The notes under the pieces were generated by a model that had not been told where the DNA came from, did no database searches, and saw nothing but the letters and a program-made list of their open reading frames with translations. From assembly GCF_014207135.1 (NCBI RefSeq), contig NZ_JACHCC010000012.1, positions 83,569 to 147,568 of the forward strand: 64,000 nucleotides of DNA. Direction: 5' to 3'. Below are positions 62,782-64,000 of this stretch, one piece after another (the stretch's first letter is position 1; each line of letters begins with the position of its first letter). Made by a program: the position numbers and the translations under genes. Origin of the DNA: Pedobacter cryoconitis (lineage in GTDB: Bacteria > Bacteroidota > Bacteroidia > Sphingobacteriales > Sphingobacteriaceae).

Positions 62782-62945
62782 TCAGGAATTCCATATTCCG
62801 GTAGCCACAGTTCTGTTCACATAAGCACTGCAATTTGCAGGTTCCCTGTGAATTGCTTTTTGAACCCCATCACCCAGACGGGCATTTCTTCCATCCATGA
62901 CCTGTGTAAACAGATAAGATAACACATAGCTATGAATACTTTTGG
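62782..62945 (-). pseudogene. C-terminal remnant of an NmrA-like NAD(P)-binding protein
   Basis: The minus-strand frame reads about 55 residues ending in a stop: YAKSIHSYVLSYLFTQVM, DGRNARLGDGVQKAI, HREPANCSAYVNRTVATGIW. It matches the C-terminal signature I associate with NmrA/NAD(P)H-binding SDR proteins, where a similar GREPRDFADYA...TAATGVW sequence closes the domain. The N-terminal 200 residues and any start codon are missing; the upstream frame closes at a stop at 62998-63000. It is a decayed fragment. The assignment rests on remembered family patterns. Confidence 0.5.
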
Positions 62946-63059
62946 CGTATGATCGGCATAAGTGCTTTTGATTTCTGTTAAAATCTCTAAAGATTAATCA
63001 TAATCCTGTAATGAAACTACGGAAACCGGAATTAGTTACAGTCTATAAATTTAAAACTT

Positions 63060-63067
63060 TAGTTTTG
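63060..63067 (+). promoter_or_regulatory. -7 box of the EamA gene
   Basis: TAGTTTTG fits TAnnTTTG. It lies inside the longer possible frame (63011), which supports the ATG at 63095 as the true start. Confidence 0.45.
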
Positions 63068-63094
63068 CAAAAAAAAACCGACGCTCAACTCCCA

Positions 63095-63970
63095 ATGAAC
63101 AAGAAGAAGCCATTAGTTAACATACCTCCTGTACCTGCTGTATTATTATCGATTATTAGCGTACAGGGAGGTGCGGCAATTGCTAAAGGTATATTTCCTG
63201 TACTTGGGGCTGCAAGCACCGCATTAATCCGGATTGGGCTTTCAGCAGTTATCCTGATGATGGTCAACCGTCCCAACCTGAAATTGCTGACTGCAAAACA
63301 ATGGAAGGCAGTTATTCCCTATGGGATATGTCTGGGTGCGATGAACCTGGTATTTTATCTGGCCATTAAAAGAATACCATTGGGCTTAGGGGTTACACTC
63401 GAATTTGTCGGACCATTGATGCTGGCTATATTTGGCTCGAAACGGATCGTGGATTATTTATGGGTTTTGCTGGCAGCTGCTGGAATCGCTCTGATTGCAC
63501 CCTGGGGAAACAAAGGAATTGACCTGATTGGTATTTTCCTTGCTCTTGCGGCCGGAGGTTTCTGGGCAAGTTATATTGTATTGGGGGGCAGGATCTCTAA
63601 GCTGATGAACGGTGGGGATGCGGTTACAGTAGGGATGTTATTCGCTACGCTTGTTGTTCTCCCATTCGGTATCGGAAGCGGGGGATTGGGGCAGATGACA
63701 CCTGTTTTGTTACTGCTTGGTATAGCTCTGGCGCTCTTATCAAGTGCAATTCCGTTCACACTCGAAATTAGTGCATTACGTCAGATGCCAGCCCGCACAT
63801 TCAGTATTCTGATGAGCATTGAACCAGCTGTCGCTGCATTAAGCGGGCTGGTGCTTTTAGATGAACATCTGAACCTCTATCAATGGATTGCTGTTGCATT
63901 AGTGATTATTGCCAGTGCCGGCGCGACATTGACGGCTAAAAAAGCCTTACCTGCCGAACCTGTTATTTAG
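63095..63970 (+). CDS. EamA family transporter (RhtA-like)
   Basis: 291 residues from ATG 63095 with about ten membrane helices in two EamA repeats. The second repeat is visible as GNKGIDLIGIFLALAAGGFWASYIVLGGRI. SIEPAVAALSGLVLLDE near the end is the classic EamA signature. RhtA members export homoserine, threonine or similar metabolites, but the substrate here is not readable. The frame is open from 63011; the extra 28 residues lack family character and contain the promoter. Confidence 0.9.
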   Translation: MNKKKPLVNIPPVPAVLLSIISVQGGAAIAKGIFPVLGAASTALIRIGLSAVILMMVNRPNLKLLTAKQWKAVIPYGICLGAMNLVFYLAIKRIPLGLGVTLEFVGPLMLAIFGSKRIVDYLWVLLAAAGIALIAPWGNKGIDLIGIFLALAAGGFWASYIVLGGRISKLMNGGDAVTVGMLFATLVVLPFGIGSGGLGQMTPVLLLLGIALALLSSAIPFTLEISALRQMPARTFSILMSIEPAVAALSGLVLLDEHLNLYQWIAVALVIIASAGATLTAKKALPAEPVI

Positions 63971-64000
63971 CAGGAGAATTTTCCAGACGTTTTCCCATCC

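Larger units (their letters stand above)
62728..63094. other. Intergenic region of about 370 bp
   Basis: Holds the terminator at 62746-62777, the pseudogene remnant and the promoter of the EamA gene. I see no intact gene. Confidence 0.6.

Overview
This window looks like a chromosomal segment of a Bacteroidota bacterium, most probably Sphingobacteriaceae and close to Pedobacter. The evidence is the protein families and the promoters. Families include two S9 prolyl-oligopeptidase-type exopeptidases, a fused SpmA/SpmB-type membrane protein, DUF2795, a TlpA/DUF4369-type lipoprotein and a ligase-associated repair operon. Many genes are preceded by the Bacteroidota -7 element TAnnTTTG, sometimes with TTG about 19-21 bp upstream. 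The DNA is moderately AT-rich. I see no prophage, insertion sequence, CRISPR array or rRNA, and one tRNA (Arg-UCU).

Layout. 1-5.9 kb: small regulators and stress or detoxification genes (Crp-type regulator, RidA-like, HxlR regulator divergent from a nitroreductase, tRNA-Arg, an exonuclease/GIY-YIG fusion, a CheY-like receiver, OsmC and PaaI thioesterase). 5.9-14.8 kb: SpmA/B-like membrane protein, a secreted S9 peptidase, yidC with pyrG, and a lipoprotein. 14.8-17.2 kb: trpS, a deoxynucleoside kinase and kdsB on the minus strand. 17.4-19.7 kb: gatC, a MacB/LolD-type ATPase, a PduO-type cobalamin adenosyltransferase, a DUF2795 protein and a 52-residue membrane peptide. 19.7-27.4 kb: ispD, queA, a MacB-type permease, an orphan hypothetical, an aminotransferase, a CDF metal exporter and a Nudix hydrolase. 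27.4-33.1 kb: a tight four-gene repair operon (exonuclease, DNA ligase, Lhr-like helicase, PdeM phosphoesterase). 33.2-42.4 kb: a second S9 peptidase, a PaiB-like protein, then a minus-strand run of MerR regulator, HHH/beta-barrel protein, ComEC, enoyl-CoA hydratase and a secreted hypothetical. 42.5-48.7 kb: alaS, a Zn/Cd-type P-type ATPase with a Fur-family regulator, and a repeat-rich secreted protein. 48.8-54.9 kb: gatB, a thioredoxin-fold lipoprotein, a PhoB-like response regulator, an RluA-type pseudouridine synthase and a ClC channel. 55.0-62.8 kb: a two-component system and a CzcCBA-type heavy-metal RND efflux operon. The window ends with a decayed NmrA-like gene fragment and an EamA transporter.

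Functional links. Three metal-export devices occur here: CDF, a P1B ATPase beside a Fur-family regulator, and a tripartite RND pump beside its two-component system. Candidate operators lie in front of the second and third. The HHH/beta-barrel protein lies 5 bp upstream of comEC, which suggests an outer-membrane partner for DNA uptake; I think this is the most interesting lead. The ligase operon is a known type of DNA-repair cluster. Several genes have better-supported start codons downstream of the longest open frame, because the promoter lies inside the longer frame. Coordinates below use those starts where the evidence is good.
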